Assembly (NCBI RefSeq): GCF_001298445.1
Contig: NZ_CP012036.1
Coordinates: 1,739,263-1,803,262 of the forward strand
DNA: 64,000 nucleotides
Direction of reading: 5' to 3'
Source: Nostoc piscinale CENA21
GTDB taxonomy: Bacteria > Cyanobacteriota > Cyanobacteriia > Cyanobacteriales > Nostocaceae
The position numbers and the translations under genes are program-made. Each line of letters starts with the position of its first letter. The first letter of the stretch is position 1. Under the pieces are notes generated by a model. That model searched no databases, was not told the DNA's origin, and saw only the letters and a program-made list of their open reading frames with translations. This document shows positions 62,245 through 64,000 of this stretch, one piece after another.

Positions 62245-62811
62245 ATGAGTAATTTAGTATTAAGCGGCGAGATAGCCGAGTGGGAATTTTTGGATGAAAT
62301 TGATACGCCTAAATCGTTCGAGGCATTTTGTACATACAGAGATTTAGGTGTAGGGCGATCACTAAAAAGAACGGCTGATATTCTTGGTAAAAGAATTGAG
62401 CTAATTTCACGCTGGTCGAAAAATGGAAGATGGACGGAACGTATTAATGCTTACGACCGTGAAACAGAAAGAATTAAACGAGAAGTATCAGAGCGCGAGG
62501 AAATAATAGCGCACAAAAATAAGCTAAGGAAATATCGAGAAACTATTGAAGATTTGGGATGGATGCAACTACAAGTTGCCGCCGATGCGGTCTATTTAGT
62601 TTCTAAAGCTTTAGTTAAATATAAGAACGAGGATAAAGAACTGAAACCTCTTGAGGTTCGCGCACTCGCCGCCGCCGGCGTTAGTGCCTCAGAAATCGGA
62701 GCCAAGTTATTGAATGACGGACTCGCTGTAACAGAGCTTTTAAATAGTATTGATAGTCTCTCGGAACCCGAACCCGGAGACTATATTGACATAACATCTA
62801 CAAATGTATAA
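62245..62811 (+). CDS. Phage terminase small subunit-like protein
   Basis: A 188-residue protein. The N-terminal third has an HTH typical of terminase small subunits: SFEAFCTYRDLGVGRSLKRT and ADILGKRIELISRWSKNGRW, followed by the basic helical stretch TERINAYDRETERIKREVSE. The middle part is a coiled helix, and the C-terminus is acidic. It would bind packaging-site DNA in a phage; alternatively it is a plasmid regulator with the same fold. No large terminase gene is seen beside it. The ATG 62245 follows AGAGAAA. A hairpin terminator (62852-62885) comes after the gene. Confidence 0.65.
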   Translation: MSNLVLSGEIAEWEFLDEIDTPKSFEAFCTYRDLGVGRSLKRTADILGKRIELISRWSKNGRWTERINAYDRETERIKREVSEREEIIAHKNKLRKYRETIEDLGWMQLQVAADAVYLVSKALVKYKNEDKELKPLEVRALAAAGVSASEIGAKLLNDGLAVTELLNSIDSLSEPEPGDYIDITSTNV

Positions 62812-62851
62812 AATTAAACTCAATAAATATTAAATTTAAAACTCCTATCGC

Positions 62852-62885
62852 TTTAGCCCCCGCTATTTCCTATGCAGGGGCTAAA
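62852..62885 (+). terminator. Hairpin terminator after the terminase-like gene
   Basis: TTTAGCCCC (62852-62860) pairs with GGGGCTAAA (62877-62885), with inner GC pairs in the 16-base loop; followed by TTATTACTT. It separates the tape measure gene from the preceding one. Confidence 0.75.
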
Positions 62886-62939
62886 TTATTACTTAGAATA
62901 AAACTATGTAATAAGTTAAAAATTATACTAACTTAAGCG

Positions 62940-64000
62940 ATGGAACTGCCAAAATTAATAGTAGAACTGGTTGGTGATTATTCCCGACTTCAAAACGATA
63001 TCAGAGAAGCTAGACGACAGGCACTAATCAACGTCCAACAGTTTGAAAAAGATTTAGTAATTAGCCCTCAACTGGTCATTAATCCCACTGAAATAAAACG
63101 GGCGGCGCAAACAACAGCCCAAGTCTTTCAAGAGGCTTTACGGTTAAACAAAATTGACATTACATCGTCAATTATCGTTAATCAAACCACTGTCCGAAAT
63201 ATTGGTAGACAAGTTAGTGCGGGGTTAGCAGTTGGAATTAACTCGAACACTAATCAAACCAAAAAAGCGGCTAGTGATTTGGCAGGATTAACTATTGATG
63301 AAACCAAACGAAGATTAAGAATTAAATCCCCTTCAAAAGTATTTGCTGAAATTGGACAGGATATTGTCAAAGGTCTTATTGAAGGTATTGGTATAGGTGG
63401 TGGACTATCAGTCACAGGCGCAATCTCTGGATTGGTTGGAGGTGCGATTAATACTGCTAGAAATTTAGTCAGTACTAGTTTATCTTTCACTGCCGACTCA
63501 ATTAATAAATTTAGCGATTTAAAATCTTTTGAATCTCAATTAAGATTAATCGAAGGTAGTTCTAATAGCTTAAAATTCATTCGAGAAGAGAGCGATCGCT
63601 TGTCACTTTCGCTTGATGCTGCACGAAAGGCTTATATAGGTTTAGCGGCTTCCGCAAAAGGGACAGAGCTAGAATCTGAAGTTAAGAGGATTTTTTCTGC
63701 TGTTAGCAGTGCGGCGCGAGTTTTTAACTTGTCAAACGACAATTACTTAGGTGCGCTTACTGCAATTCAGCAGATTATTTCAAAAAATAAAATAACGGCA
63801 GAAGAATTAAGAGGTCAGCTTGGTGAAAGGCTTTATGGGGCGATAAATATTACAGCACGTGCATTAGGAATTACTACTCAGCAATTAGATAAATTACTAG
63901 AAAGTGGACAACTATCTGCTAAGTTTTTAAGTCAATTCGCTACACAGTTAGAAAAAGAATTAGGTCAGGGGGTAGAACAAGCAAGCAATAACTCTACAGC
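62940..64000 (+). CDS. Phage tail tape measure protein, N-terminal part (truncated by window end)
   Basis: An open frame of 353 codons from ATG 62940 to the window end without a stop. It starts MELPKLIVELVGDYSRLQND, with a helical region, then RRLRIKSPSKVFAEIGQDIV, a glycine-rich membrane-like stretch (IEGIGIGGGLSVTGAISGL), and then the tape-measure domain: FESQLRLIEGSSNSLKFI, LIRGQLGERL-type EELRGQLGERLYGAINITAR, LDKLLESGQLSAKFLSQFA. This is the tape-measure N-terminal domain of siphovirus/myovirus-like tails that sets tail length. The SPSKVF motif, usually near the C-terminal end, is placed N-terminally here. The gene makes the phage nature of the element clear. The rest is beyond 64000. 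Confidence 0.88.
   Translation, partial: MELPKLIVELVGDYSRLQNDIREARRQALINVQQFEKDLVISPQLVINPTEIKRAAQTTAQVFQEALRLNKIDITSSIIVNQTTVRNIGRQVSAGLAVGINSNTNQTKKAASDLAGLTIDETKRRLRIKSPSKVFAEIGQDIVKGLIEGIGIGGGLSVTGAISGLVGGAINTARNLVSTSLSFTADSINKFSDLKSFESQLRLIEGSSNSLKFIREESDRLSLSLDAARKAYIGLAASAKGTELESEVKRIFSAVSSAARVFNLSNDNYLGALTAIQQIISKNKITAEELRGQLGERLYGAINITARALGITTQQLDKLLESGQLSAKFLSQFATQLEKELGQGVEQASNNST

Larger units (their letters stand above)
55928..64000 (+). mobile_element. Integrated phage-plasmid-like element, left part
   Basis: The element starts at the tRNA-Ser break and runs past the window end. In order it has a tyrosine recombinase, iteron-like repeats, a ribbon-helix-helix protein, a large primase/helicase replication protein (frameshifted), a second iteron-like region, a phage terminase-small-like gene and a tape measure gene. 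All genes are on the plus strand. HIP1 octamers occur inside it, so it is a long-term resident of cyanobacterial hosts. The mixture of plasmid replication and phage morphogenesis genes suggests a phage-plasmid or satellite. Confidence 0.75.

Noticed and set aside
63254..63490. 78-codon minus-strand ORF inside the tape measure gene
   Set aside because: It is the antisense reading of a continuous, recognisable phage protein.

Overview
The window is a chromosomal segment of a filamentous, heterocyst-forming cyanobacterium of the Nostoc/Anabaena type. This rests on a complete heterocyst glycolipid synthase cluster (hglE-hglF-hglG-hglD-hglC), the glycolipid-layer genes hgdB-hgdC-hgdA and hglT, photosynthetic genes (ndhL, chlM), abundant GCGATCGC (HIP1) octamers, short tandem repeats of the STRR type, and a tRNA-Leu(UAA) carrying a group I intron. 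Gene names come from protein and gene-order recognition; no database search was run.

Layout. (1) 0.3-12.6 kb, minus strand: the PfaA/PfaB-like polyketide synthase operon that makes the heterocyst glycolipid aglycone. It is preceded by a textbook NtcA-type promoter and a 36-codon leader ORF. A dispersed repeat (AACGAACC..AAGGCGCAG type) sits in three of its four inter-gene junctions, just downstream of hglC, and in-frame inside hglE. (2) 13-15.3 kb: a small hypothetical protein and a ParB/degenerate DNA methyltransferase fusion. (3) 15.9-24.6 kb, plus strand: hgdB, hgdC, hgdA, a DUF2141 protein, two tandem GT2 glycosyltransferases and hglT, closed by an 18-bp terminator. Regions 1 and 3 together make the glycolipid, glycosylate it and probably deposit it. 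(4) 24.8-30.8 kb: an NmrA-like reductase, an orphan HlyD protein, tRNA-Leu with intron, ndhL, a DUF3007 gene, trpA and a membrane protein.

(5) 31.8-40.3 kb, plus strand: a probable secreted-peptide (RiPP/bacteriocin-like) system. It has a 54-residue double-glycine precursor, a TPR protein, a parvulin-like isomerase, a transposase-derived HTH protein translationally overlapped with a cNMP-domain/C39-peptidase ABC exporter, and an HlyD adaptor. This is the best candidate for an undescribed system. (6) 40.5-55.6 kb: housekeeping genes (trmB, ribBA, argC, eno, chlM, glcD, a K+ channel, argD, a GST and the lptA-lptB-lptF/G lipopolysaccharide export group).

(7) 55.9 kb to the window end: an integrated element. 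It splits a tRNA-Ser(CGA) gene in the anticodon arm, carries a tyrosine recombinase beside the junction, a plasmid-type primase/helicase replication protein flanked by iteron-like AT-rich repeats, and phage-like genes (terminase-small-subunit-like, tape measure protein, the latter running off the window). It looks like a phage-plasmid or plasmid-like prophage.

One oddity crosses regions: at six A or T homopolymer runs (A11, A7, T7, T7, T7, A8), removing a single base would fuse two adjacent ORFs. The cause may be real decay, transcriptional slippage or a homopolymer error in the assembly. Other A7/A8 runs in intact genes are in frame, so the error is not uniform.
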